A stretch of 64,000 bases of DNA from Puccinia triticina. Its lineage: Eukaryota > Basidiomycota > Pucciniomycetes > Pucciniales > Pucciniaceae. A model generated the notes under the pieces. That model was not told the origin of the DNA, did not search any database, and worked only from the letters and a program-made list of their open reading frames with translations. Positions 44,919-55,818 of this stretch are shown here, piece after piece. The translations under genes and the position numbers were made by a program. The stretch spans positions 1,550,001 to 1,614,000 of the forward strand of contig NC_070565.1 of assembly GCF_026914185.1 (NCBI RefSeq), read 5' to 3'. The stretch's first letter is position 1, and every line of letters starts with the position of its first letter.

Positions 44919-45188
44919 GGGGAGTGTTGGATAAAATGTCATTACATGTCACATGCGCAGCCGCACGCTCAAGTCAAATTCCAGAATTCTCTCTAAGTAA
45001 GATATTCAGCGGACGGACTCGGAACCACAAAGATCAAACTCAAGTACAAAGACCATCACTCCCAATCATCGTCTTACGGCTGGCATCAAGAGCAAGTGTG
45101 ATTGCAAGTTGTCAGGGGATACTCACTCAGGGGGAGGAGAGGTACTTGGTTCATTGGTTGTTTCCTGTTTCTAAAAATTGTCATCAAC

Positions 45189-45923
45189 CAACACCGCAAC
45201 CGCTGCGCTTCGCTGATAAAAGCGCCAAAATAGCGAAGCGCAGCGGCCATCCGCTTTTCCTGGCGCCAAAAAGCGAAAGCGTCAGCGGCTAGACGCTGTT
45301 TTCAGCGTCAGCGGCTAGACGCTGTTTTCAGCGTCAGCGGCTAGACGCTGTTTTCAGCGTCAGCGAAGCGAAAATCCCGCTGCACGGATTTCCATTGTTA
45401 AATAGCGCAGCGATTTTTTTCCGCTTTTGCTACAAAATAGCGCAGCGAAAGCGGCACAGCGGCTGGGAGCGCTTTCCTTCGCTTTTAGCAGCTTTTCGCT
45501 GCAGAAAGCGGTTCTAGCACAGAGCGCTGCGGCGCTTTTGCCCGCTGAGCCGCTTTTTGCTGCAAATAGCGATGAGAGCGGAGAAAAAAGATGCACAAAA
45601 ACAAACCTCAACTGGTTTGTGGGCAGGATTATCAGAATTTCAGGTAAATTCACTGCTTTTCAGCGCTCAGCGCGCTTTTCAGCGAGTTTGCCGCTTTTCA
45701 GCGCATAGCGCAGCGATTTTGCGCTTTTTCAGCGGTTAGCGCAGCGGAAGACCCGCTGCGCGCCGCTGAAAAAGCGCGCTGAAATCTGTTTTTCTTTCCT
45801 CCTGTATCAATTAGCGAAAAGCGCAGCGGTTCACCCGCTGCCAAAAGCTTTAGCGAAGCGGGTCCAAAACCGCTGCGCTTTTGCTACTCTTCACGCTGTG
45901 GCAGCGCAGCGGTTGCGGTGTTG
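45189..45923. mobile_element. hAT-like MITE in the 3' LTR, built of GCGCAGCGG repeats
   Basis: The 20-bp ends starting CAACACCGCAACCGC are perfect inverted repeats. CATCAAC is duplicated at 45182-45188 and 45924-45930; with one mismatch an 8-bp duplication typical of hAT is possible. The interior is dominated by short AGCGCAGCGG and CCGCTTTT words on both strands and a 26-bp tandem array. Open frames through it reflect this bias and are not genes. Confidence 0.8.
45281..45358. repeat. Tandem repeat, three units of 26 bp
   Basis: GTCAGCGGCTAGACGCTGTT plus TTCAGC is repeated three times exactly, inside the 735-bp MITE. Confidence 0.95.
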
Positions 45924-46154
45924 CATCAACTCAATATTTCTTTATTTTTTAGTTTTATTGTTCTCTCAATCTCATCGCCATTCTCAACAGTCTGTCTATT
46001 CACAAGAACTAAAACTTGATAGGTAAAATACTCAACAACTCCTTACTTGTTTATTGCTCAAATATTTGTTATTAACCTTTGTTTCTTGTTAGTTTTACTA
46101 CTACTGGTTTTTTTTAAGTGTTTGCAATTAAAATTAAGACTTCCTCAAACTACA

Positions 46155-47594
46155 TGCTGGGACCAAATTGTAAACGGTTCCCTACATCAAACTATCCCCT
46201 TTTTTAGGCTACAGCTTTTTTTGGGAGTTGTTTTCTTAAAATGGATTTTTTTTTGGGAGTTGTTGCAAATAATTATTTACATTTTTATTATTATCCCCCA
46301 TACTCATAATTTCTTTTCCCACGCACTACATGCATAAAAATGTGAGATCAGATAGAATTGTGCATAAATTGAACCCCCAAGTAGGAAAATGACTGCTAAC
46401 TGTACATATTTTTTGTTACAGACCCAAACAGTCTGAAACTTCCAGGAATATCTTAATTATGCATATTATCTCTGCTATCAAATTATTAGCAATCTTGTGT
46501 CATCAAAACATGAGATATAAGGGGGGGGGTGATTGTCTCAGTAGGAAATTACCGCTAACTGTATAACCTTTTTGTTACACAACCAAACAGTCTACAAATT
46601 TCAGGGATATTTATATTTTGTATATAATCCAAGTTTATTAAAGCCTCTGAATCACAAAACAAAAATTCAAGGGTTTCCCCTACAAATCTCCAAAAATCAC
46701 AAAAAAAAATCAAGGGTTTCCCCTCTACAACTTTCAGAAAAAAAAAACAGGAAGGGTTTCCCCTCTACAACTGCCAAAATAAAGTTAAAAAAAAAAACAA
46801 TATTAAAAAACCCCCAAAATAGAACAATAATCTGCACCCAGCCACCTAACATCAGCAAGCTGATGCACCGTGGCCCACCATCCATCCCTGTCTAGCAGGG
46901 TTAAAAAATGGTGAGAGGATGACCCCCAGCGCGCCGCATTGAAGGCATTATGCAAAGGGGGGCCAACAAGTTTAACCCCTCAAACTGTGCAAGTGCAACA
47001 GCGGAGGGGGTGAGGACAAACCGCACGCTGGAATTACAGCGGCAGAGGATGCCCTGGGGATTAATCAAACCCACATTAAGGACTGGCTTTTATATTCAAC
47101 TCAATGCCTGGTTAGCCTCTGCCTTCCCCTCAACTCCACTTACATATGCTTGACGACCATCTGCAACCGCCCCACCACTCTGTATTTGTTAGAATTCTGC
47201 CCCATGCCCAGAAGAGGGCTTATTCCTATTGTTGTTCTTTTTCTTTCCATCAGGGTCCTTTAGCCCCCTAGGCCCCTCTTAGGCCCCTTTTTCTCCATGT
47301 ATTTCATTCGTCCCCTCATGAAATACAACCCTCACTTAGTTCCGAGCCATTGGTAGTCAGACCTGCTCCATTGGAGACTTCTGCACTGCTGTTCTGAGTC
47401 CCTGTGCATCCTGTGCACTTGACCTTCTTCAGCTCACTTCACCTCATTCTCAGGCCTCTGGCCACATTTCCTTCAGTATTGTGGCACTGACTACATCTAT
47501 ATATGTACATCAAACCCTGACAGCAGATTGTGAAATGTGAATGTGCAGCTTACTCACTCGTCATCATCTCTACAAGACCCTTGGTCCAATGGTA
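46155..47594. other. AT-rich intergenic region
   Basis: No gene is supported. The word AAGGGTTTCCCC(T)CTACAA recurs at 46670-46770 and two related segments ending in TTTTTGTTACA(GA/CA)CCAAACAGTCT lie near 46410 and 46570, indicating local duplication. Poly-G (46519-46528) and poly-A tracts are present. Confidence 0.5.
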
Positions 47595-47956
47595 CAGCAG
47601 TTCTGAGAAAGCTTGCGCTTCTGGACCTGCGATTTTGCCCCCCGAACTCGACTTCAGCCACCTGTATGGCCGTAGCCATACAGGAACATGCATTTGGTGC
47701 AAAAGCTATCTTTGTGATAGCTAGCTTTTAGCTTTGGAGAGTGGCACCGTTGGACTCCTTGTCAAATTTCGAGTCCAGTGGTCCTCCGCTCCCCTGCGCC
47801 CATGGGGCATGACCGGGCACCAGGCTGCCCAGTCAGGCCCCTCAGCCCTGTATAACCCGGGCTGTCTAGAATACAGGGGGGATGTGGCTGAAGTTGAAGT
47901 CGAGTTTGGGGGGCAGAATTGCAGGTCCGGAAACGCAAACTTTCTCAGAACTGCTG
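47595..47956. repeat. 362-bp MITE with about 80-bp inverted ends
   Basis: The left end CAGCAGTTCTGAGAAAG is repeated inverted at the right, and similarity continues for about 80 bp through GGACCTGC and GAACTCGACTTCA with scattered transitions. TA is on both sides (47593-47594, 47957-47958). The CAG start and TA flanks fit Tc1/mariner-type elements. No coding capacity. Confidence 0.75.
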
Positions 47957-48065
47957 TACTGCATCAGCCATTGCAGCCAGTTGTCTCTTCAGCCTCCCAC
48001 ATCCCGGATCTGGTGCGGGACTCGCATGCTACCCCAGCCATGAAGGTCATCATCTGCGGAGTTAG

Positions 48066-48770
48066 ATGGCAGGACCTCCGACCATCAAGCCCAAGATTGT
48101 CTCCGACGCCGACCAGTTTGATGACCAAGTAACCGTCCCAAAAGGCAACGCCATGGCCAAGGGCTACTTCCACTCCCATCAGACCAACCCATCTCAATGG
48201 AAAATTGCCATCCAACCCGGCTACCGGACGGTCAATATTGGCCGCACCTCCAACCCGCTGCCCATCTTGATCCCCAACGTTTTCGCCCGCAGACCCTGTC
48301 AGAGCCACCCCAAAACCAATAGCAGCAGCAGCAGCCACTCAGTGAGCTTTTTCGCAAATTTGAGCCCTCCTTGTCCCCGGAGGCCACAGACACACTCATC
48401 TCCAAGACTAACACCATCCGCACCAAATATCACAGTCACATGCATGCTATCAAGTCACATCAACTCCACTCAGCCACAATTGTGGTCCGTCACCCTCATC
48501 ATCCCTGTCTGGAGTCGGCCCAATCCTGCTCAACCAAAGCCGGCTCGCCGAGATCCCTGAGCTCCCACGTGTCCTCCCTGCCCCATGAAGTTCTCATGTC
48601 CCTGGCCAAGAGCCGCGGGGTCCACACCTCTTTCCTGCCTGAGTCAGGCAGCAAGCTCGCCGTCCTCGCCGGCTACTTCCTTCTCGCAAAACCGTCCCTC
48701 TCACTCTCAAGACTTGCCAACTTCAAAGTGCTGCATGGTTGAAGAAATCATGACTTCAACCTTGTAAGCA
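48066..48770 (+). pseudogene. Coding-like degraded segment, family not recognised
   Basis: Frame 1 gives DDQVTVPKGNAMAKGYFHSH and further open sequence to about 48330, where a CAG repeat shifts the phase. A second frame then continues (LSPEATDTLISKTNTI, LPHEVLMSLAKSRGVHTSFL) to 48742. The even composition suggests former coding sequence, but no domain is recognised and the reading frames disagree. It may be part of a retroelement Gag or a host gene fragment. Confidence 0.35.
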
Positions 48771-50224
48771 AAGATGAGCTTGATTGCTTCGCGCTGGATC
48801 TTGGATTGATGATCCTCACTGATGATTTCATTTGAACAGAAATCATCGTCTGGTGGGCCATCTTTGGGCACGGCGGCCATTGGCATGAGTGATGAGTATC
48901 TCTTGACCTGAAAGTTTAGCTCCCAGAACCTGCGGTCTCCAGAGAAGTCGGAAGGCTCTGGGGAGATGAGAGGGGAAGTAATCCAGCTGGTTGAGGCTTC
49001 TTGGTAAGCTCCCGGACCATGGAAATTGAGGCTAAGGTATTGGGCCTGCTGTCAAGGAACAAGTGCGCAGATTGAGCTTGGATGGGCGCGAGAATTGATA
49101 AAGGATGAGCTGGAAGCTATTTAAGCTGGACATGTTAATTATTTTTTTGATTGGTGTGCTGTTGCTCTGAGTTACCTCAAGCATTGTGGGTTGCATTGAG
49201 CTCATCTATTCATCTCTAACCTTATCCAGAGTAAGATCCTTCAACAAATTACATCCACAACATCACCCAGCATCCCCACTATCATCAACATCTCTCCACC
49301 CCTCATTATCTTTCTCCACCAGCTTATCTTCCTCCACCAGACCAGATTTCCTTACATATTTAATCTGGTGTATATTCCCATGGATAGATTACAAGAACAG
49401 GTTTTTTTGTCTAGATCTTGCTGTATTCAATGAGCCAACTGCCATTAGTCAGGGTGGACTCAACACCTACTAAAGGGACATGATGAAAGGAATTCCTGAA
49501 CTGAATTGTGTTCTCTGATCACTATCACCCAATCAAGGCATATATATACAATGCTTAGTCACAACAAACTACATCTTGTTTTACTGTTAACTTGCTCATA
49601 TACAATTTGAAGAGTTGTTTTGTGCTTTGTTTCTTTCAATAGCTGACCAGGTCACCTGTTTTTTTGGTGATAATGCTTTCAGTTATCAAGTTGTGAAATG
49701 AAACTCCCTAACCAGCTATCCAAATGAATGGCTTAATGATTCCAATTGAGCACCTTTTGATCACATTTCAATTCATAGAGAACAGTCTCCTTTTGGTTAT
49801 TTTTCACATGTTGCAATGAATCAGGTGTGCAACAGCAGAACACCGTGATGATAAGTTTATGGAATGATTATTGATTCACTGCATAAACAGATAGTAAAAA
49901 GAAACAAGAGAGGAGAGAAAAAAGATGTGAAAATACTGACCTGGAACAGCAGATCACCATCATGATAGGTTTGTGGAAGGATGAGGAAAATACCTCCCAC
50001 ATCTGCTGCTCCAGATGACTACACTACAAGCTGTGACAAGTTGTGATATCTGAGAGACAGGTTGGAGAGCAGACACACACACACTGAGAGAGGAAAAGAA
50101 AACAACACCTCAACATCAGGGAATTAGTAGTCTGACTCCCAAACAAAATTGAAGAATTCAAATTCCAACTCCCACAAAAACCCTGGGGACTGGGGACAGA
50201 AATCAAGATGTGGTCCTCCCAACG
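48771..50224. other. Intergenic, nothing recognised
   Basis: AT-rich sequence with scattered short open frames, none with family features or good splice context. Confidence 0.5.
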
Positions 50225-50412
50225 TGTTATGACTGTAGCGCAGGCTTCCATGTACATACCTTACAATACATTTCACATACAGCACTCTCAAGGTTTGAGA
50301 CCTGGAGATCCATGCTGCTTCCTCATCCTGCAATCTAACATCTTGGATCCAGAAACCCCAGAACCCCGCTCCTCAGATCACATCTTCCTCTCCTAAAGTC
50401 TTGACCATAACA
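50225..50412. repeat. Solo-LTR-like repeat, intact paralogue of 19362-21208
   Basis: It starts TGTTATGACTG and ends CCATAACA, flanked by CAACG and CAATG (four of five matching), as expected for an old 5-bp duplication. It aligns with the split copy at 19362-21208 and contains CTCTCAAG once (50285-50292) at the point where that copy is interrupted. Confidence 0.65.
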
Positions 50413-50553
50413 CAATGTATGTTACTCTTGGAAGTCAGAGATTCCATTTTTGGGAGTCAATTAGTCAAGCCCGCAAATTCAATTGTGAACCCCCCTCATG
50501 GTAGATACTCAGGCCAAATTTTGCAGCATCATTATTAATTTATTACACAATTA

Positions 50554-50730
50554 TGGTGTTCAAAGTTGGTTTGCATAATTTTATGCATGCATAAATCATA
50601 AAATCATAAAATCTTTTTTGCAGGGGATATGACTGTCTGATTATGTAATACAAAATTTCCTCACCAAAATATTTTTATCATTTTATGATTTATGCATGCA
50701 TAAAAATATGCAAACCAACTTTGAACACCA
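50554..50730. repeat. 177-bp MITE with TGGTGTTCAAAG termini
   Basis: Left and right ends (TGGTGTTCAAAGTTGGTTTG) are inverted repeats that continue into ATGCATGCATAAATCATAAAAT. TA flanks both sides. The TGGTGTT start and TA flanks match the 34216-34875 element. Confidence 0.78.
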
Positions 50731-52749
50731 TAAATAAATAAATGTGGCATATGAATTTACAATATATGAAACATCATTTTTTGGCCTGATATTTTGGAAG
50801 GAAACTTTCAAGGTTTATCATGGTTTTCTTACAAAATATTAACCAAAAGAAATATCTTTTACAATATGTAATTGTAGGTTCTTTTTAATAATACGCAATA
50901 TGTATCACACTGCCAAACATGGCCTTAAATGTATTCATTTTTATCTATTGGTTTTTCAAAACACATAAAATCAACCTTGATGATAGATATTTCAAAACCT
51001 GCTATACATTCAGAATTCAAAAACATGAAGTACTGCCACAGAAAAAAAGAGTTGAGCTTTGCATGTGAGCTCTGCAGCGGCGGAGCCGCCTTGTCCTCCA
51101 GTCTTTGCTATGAAAATTATGGAAATATTATGTCATCAGAACATTACATATGAGGGCTGCACGTTAGTCATCATGCATTACCAACTTCAAACCTCATGTA
51201 GACCCGGTTCTGCTGAACTTTATATCAATTTTATTCACTCAAAAGAGCTGTCTGGATCTCTCCTGTCAAATGAAGCATTTTTACATGTTTCTGCTGATGT
51301 TCTAATTTTTTACAGTACTTTCCGTCCAGCCTTCTGCTGCAATGGCGCCGCGCACACCCCTAACCCTAACAAATTGGTACATTGGGGGTTGAATGTTACA
51401 TGACGTGAAGATTTTACATGCTGGGTTCCATGTTACATGTCTAATGTTGCTTGTGTACATGTGTTTTGTGGTGTGCTCTTTTTTTTGATATTTAAATTTG
51501 TCCCTCCCTCCAAAATCTTCTTTCTTCTCTTGTGGATCCCGCAACAATCATATTTGCCATTATTAGCTTGTACATATCAATTATACTCCTAAGCTTTGGA
51601 TTTACCACTTTTGCCATCTCCTAGACAAATAAAAACTCTACTCTTATCAGCTTTACAGCGTACATAGGCTTTCCCTTCCATTTGACAATTCACCAATCTC
51701 TAGAGCTCAGTTCCCTCATCCCTTCCTTTTGAAATTCTGCCTACTTCCACAGCTTTTCTCTTCATGTTTCCTCTCAAAAATTCCGCTGACTACTGTCTTT
51801 GGATTGCTAAGACATCTCTCACCGGTAGGTTCACACTTGACAACTACTTCAGCATTTATTATCAAGATTAAACTAATCTTTATATTTCTCAGTTCTTCCT
51901 TTGTTCCATTTGCCCTCTCCTGTACTTTTTTGTTCCTCTACTTGTGTTGTCTTTGCCTTTAGGTACTTATCATTTCTTTTTCTTATCTATTGTATTTGTT
52001 CTCAAGTCACATTACTTATTCAAAATACTACTTTAGTTTGTTGATTCACAACCTGATCAGCAGGAGGAGGAAATTGACAAGGTGGTGAACACTGGCCAAC
52101 AGCTATGAAATCCCACCAACAATCTGGATGTGCACTTTGGCTGACTGGGAAACTTTCATACCAGGTAAGCTCTACTGCCAAAATAACTGGTAGCAGCCTG
52201 ATTGATTAGGAGTGTTTCCTCCTGCTTGATTGGGCTGTGTGCATGATTCTATGCGTGCCTGATCAGCGCAGGGGAAACCCACTTGATTGAATTAGCAGCC
52301 AGCTCCCACTTGTGTCTTGATCCGCATGACAGCTCTGGAGTTGTACAGCATAGCTGGGTACATGGTGATGACCCTCAAACTTTGTTTTGGAGGGGTTTTG
52401 TGTCCAGCCAGTTGGGTTAGAGCCCCCAGGGAAGGAGAGAACCTATTATTCTGGTGCCCATAATATTTTTAGTATTTATTCTTCAATCCTGTCTCTGCCC
52501 AAGGCGACAAGAATCTCCCAGAGAATTAAGGGGGGGGGGCAAGAAATTACCTCTGCTGGCTGATTGCAAAAATACTTGAACCTTCATGGTTTTTAATCTG
52601 CAGTGCGCAAAGCATTTTCCAGAACCGCGCACGGGGGTTGCTACATCAGGTCGCCGACCTCCACAGGGCGCCAAGCACTTTTTGCCGTGCACAAACAATT
52701 TTTTTATAGGAAGACACCAAGGACAAAAGCTTTCAAAAAAATGGGGAAA
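50731..52749. other. AT-rich intergenic region
   Basis: No gene is supported. Frames at 51059-51403, 51729-51962 and 52483-52900 are short and overlap. CCCTAACCCTAAC at 51359 is two units of a telomere-like word only. The downstream untranslated region of the release-factor gene probably lies in the last 200 bp. Confidence 0.5.
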
Positions 52750-54403
52750 TTATTTTGGGTGGCTAGAGGGATTAGCCGCGCAGATAGATTGGATAATGGT
52801 TGATTCTTCATCTTTCTCTAAGCCGTCCCAAATGATATCCAATGTTTCACCACCATCAATAACATCATTCAAGCGTGGTAATGTCAATCCGATTCGATGA
52901 TCTGTCACTCGTCCCTATAACAAAAAAAGTAATCAGTTTCCACTTTTCTTCGGTGCGTTTTTTCTAAGAGAAAGGGGACATACTTGTTGGAAGTTGTATG
53001 TCCTGATCTTTTCCGATCGGTTGGTATTCTTGACTTGGGAAAGACGCGATTCGCGATTCTCGATCACTTTTTGCCGCAGTTTTAGGTCCAGTAGACGCGC
53101 CCGTAAGATCATGTAAGCCCGTTCACGATTCTAGAGGTGCATAAAACAAAGTACATATGTTTGAGCAGAGAGTGGTAGGATAAAGGAAAGTTGTTTTTGT
53201 TGAGGAGAAAGACGAGAAGAAGGGAGCGCGACTCGACTTGGTGTTGGGAGCGTGAGTCTTGCATCGAGACTACTGTTCCTGTAGGGATATGGGTCAATCT
53301 AACCGCCGATTCGGTCTTGTTGACGTGCTACTATTCCACATCCATCAATTGAGAAAGATAGGGAACAAGACGTCAGAATAGTGTCCAATAAAAAATAAAA
53401 GGGATGCGAGACATTGAAGGGAAACAAAAGAGATAGTAACCTGTCCTCCGGCGCCTTGCGATCGCATCGTCTCTAACCTTATATCCTTTTCCTCGAACAA
53501 ATTTTCTTCTGGGTTTTCCTCTGATCCGGCCGGATTAAGAGGCAAGACCTAAGAAAGAAGGAATGTATTATGAATATTCTTTTGGCGAAGGAGGTCGTAG
53601 AGGGAATAAGCACGAACGATGACGGAGGCGGTACTAGTGTGGATAGAGGCAGTATTTTGCATGACGGGGACCCGCTGGACCCGATGGACGCCGGCTTCCC
53701 ACCGAAGAGAGCCGTAGGCAGCATGCCCCTCGATTTCGAGGACTGCCTCTCTGAGTCCGTCCTGGCCCTGTCCACTGGTCATGTACTCGACACTGACCGG
53801 CTTGACGTGCCAGCGTTTCCGGGTGGCCAGACGACTGTAAAGATTCATCAACATCGTCGCAAAGTGGGACGCCTCGACCCCGCCGACTCCCGGCTTGATT
53901 TCCACTAATGCCGACTGGTCGTACGACTCCGGCCGCGGTCGACTCACTTCGATCAGACTCTCTCGGACTCGCTCGATCGTCATAGGCACCCGCTCTTCAA
54001 CCGTCCGAAGTTCCGTATTCGCTATTTCTCTCATATCCTCATCTGGATCGTTTTCTGAGATTGTTTTGAGCTCACAAGCAAGCTATCGATCAGTTCCATA
54101 TGTTTTGTTTTCGAAGGGGGTAAATATCTGTTTCAATCGACACAACAGATAAGGAAAGCATCGACTAACGGAAGACAGTTCGTCAAATTTTTCTACAGCC
54201 AATCTGAGGGGTTGGGTGGCTTTCTGTTTCTTGATGAGTTCATACTTCGATGGTAATGATGATGAAGATACTGATGCTGATGCTGTATTTTGTTCGAGAC
54301 TGATTAGGAGATTCTTGGCCGCTTGGATGAGTTGGGGATGGTTGTACCGTGTGCTTGTGGTGTGGAGCAGTCTGGTTGAGTTCCGGAGTAGTGAGGATGA
54401 CAT
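52750..54403 (-). CDS. MRF1: Mitochondrial peptide chain release factor 1
   Basis: Six minus-strand exons (54403-54170, 54082-53618, 53548-53441, 53327-53238, 53130-52984, 52914-52750), all in phase 0, give 402 residues. It releases finished proteins at stop codons on mitochondrial ribosomes. Visible features are an N-terminal basic, Ser/Arg-rich likely import signal ([20 protein letters not shown]), the domain 2 segment [15 protein letters not shown] (about 139-153), GVHRVQRVP (209-217), [11 protein letters not shown] and the catalytic GGQ in RSQGAGGQ (267-269), followed by [17 protein letters not shown] and the C-terminal domain. The usual Pro-x-Thr stop-codon tripeptide region reads [14 protein letters not shown], without the Thr. 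The donor at 53237 (GTCGAG) is weak. A transposon of the 7-kb family lies 209 bp upstream. Confidence 0.92.
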
Positions 54404-54612
54404 CGATGGCTGGCTGGCTGGGCACCCGAGTGGCTCCGATGGGCTCAGCTGGGCTCAGCTGGGTGGCGGCTGTGACAGGACTGCTGACAGGGCTTGTGAA
54501 GCCATCTAAGCCTGACCTTTGTCGGTCCTGGCTTGTACAGACCAGTTGTTTTGGAACCTCATCAACCCACCAACTTGAAGTCATCAAGCTTGGTCTAGTG
54601 GTGTAAAATATG

Positions 54613-55818
54613 CGAACTTAACTAAGTCCCTCCCCCGCATGAGGCTTTGCCGGAGGGACTTACGCCCTACAGTGACCCCGCCATGTAAGCATAAGGATGG
54701 TGGACACAAATCCTATGCTTACATCGAGGTATGCTTCTTAGCGAAGTAAGCATAAATCAATTATTGCTTATATAGGACTGGCCTTTATAAGCATTGTAAA
54801 TTCCCAGGGCAGTTTATGCTTACATTGTGTGGCTTGAGATATTTGGGAAGCAGATGATTGGGATATTGCAAGGATTCTGGGGAAAGGAGCTTTTACCTGC
54901 TCACTGGCCAACATTTTTGAGGTTGCTGAGCTGTAGTTCAGAGATTCTGGTGGTTTCCAAGATGGAGATCAGTAGTATCTATGGCCCCTTGGCCTCTTTT
55001 CACAGTCCTATATAAGCATATTTCTGTTTTCTCCCCCCAATTTTTTATGCATTATGCATTATGCATAAAAAGCATCAAATTTGCAGTAACCAAAAATGGT
55101 GGACGGAAATCCTATGCTTACAGCGAATTATGCTTACAACGTGTATGCTTACATGGCGGGGTCACTGTATCAGGAATTCTTGCGTGACAGTATTCTGAGT
55201 TTTGGTGGTACTCAACTTTGAGTGCCCAGAACTCAACCTTGATGATTAGCTAGCAATTCAAAAATTCAATGCATGATAGGCCTACATCGTCTCTTTCTTC
55301 TGATACAATTTGGGACCATCTCCTCTTCATCTTTGTGCTGTTTTTATTTTTTGAAAACTTTGCAAAACATGATTCCCCAGGTTCGGAGCGGATCACTAAA
55401 CAACAAAGCCCGTGCGCAATTGGCAGATCTGATACAACGTGATATCACGTATGTGCATTAGCCTCGATCAATCCTCGAAGCGGTCGTGTTTTTGGCGCTA
55501 AGTAATAAGTTGGTCTGTGCTCATAAATCCCGGTGTTATGCTGGGATATGATAGTTATTTTCCTTTTATTTGAGATTTTACAAAAAAAAATTAAAAAAAA
55601 AAATGAACAAAGATACAAAGGATGGTAAAAATACAACAAATAAGGGGATGAGGAGGCGCGTCAGGAAAAATGGGTTTCAAGAACGGAGGATGAGATCTGC
55701 AGGAGTGGCAAGGAATATAACGTTTTCACGGATCAAATATCCAAAAGTTTCACGCAAGAATTCCTGATAGGGCATAAGTCCCTCTGGCGAAGCCTCAGGC
55801 GGGACTTAGTTAAGTTCG
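54613..55818. mobile_element. 1.2-kb non-autonomous relative of the 7-kb transposon
   Basis: Both ends are CGAACTTAACTAAGTCCC, one base different from the 7-kb element, and TAAAATATG is duplicated perfectly (54604-54612, 55819-55827), again 9 bp. Each terminus has the same hairpin module: GGGACTTACG near 54655 and CATAAGTCCC near 55774. It contains a mariner-type element (54670-55167) and no transposase or helicase. It lies immediately upstream of the mitochondrial release-factor gene. Confidence 0.88.
54670..55167. mobile_element. Mariner-type MITE nested in the 1.2-kb element
   Basis: Perfect 24-bp inverted ends begin CAGTGACCCCGCCATGTAAG. TA is on both sides (54668-54669, 55168-55169). 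Subterminal blocks near 54700 and 55090 share ATGGTGGAC and AAATCCTATGCTTACA in direct orientation, and TATGCTTAC recurs several times. CAGT ends with TA duplication are typical of Tc1/mariner. Confidence 0.87.

Larger units (their letters stand above)
39981..46154 (+). mobile_element. Degenerate Copia-type LTR retrotransposon with nested insertion
   Basis: LTRs at 39981-40466 and 44925-46154 begin TGTTGGATAAAATG and end CTCAAACTACA. TGCTG is duplicated on both sides (39976-39980, 46155-46159). TGGTAGCGAGAGTC directly after the 5' LTR is a typical primer-binding site for initiator tRNA-Met, and AGGGGGAG (44917-44924) before the 3' LTR is the purine tract. Gag, protease, integrase, reverse transcriptase and RNase H follow in Copia order but are broken by five TGA codons, one TAA and a frameshift. 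A 735-bp element sits in the 3' LTR. Confidence 0.93.
44925..46154 (+). repeat. 3' LTR interrupted by a 735-bp element
   Basis: The LTR sequence runs 44925-45188 and resumes at 45924-45930 onward to 46154 after the insertion. The split point CATCAAC is duplicated on both sides. The uninterrupted 5' LTR shows the unoccupied site. Confidence 0.9.

Noticed and set aside
45360..45739. Open frames of about 90 residues in the 735-bp element
   Set aside because: They reflect GCGCAGCGG/CCGCTTTT repeats and occur in several phases on both strands.
51359..51371. CCCTAACCCTAAC as a telomere or interstitial telomere
   Set aside because: Only two units, no array, and gene-bearing sequence on both sides.
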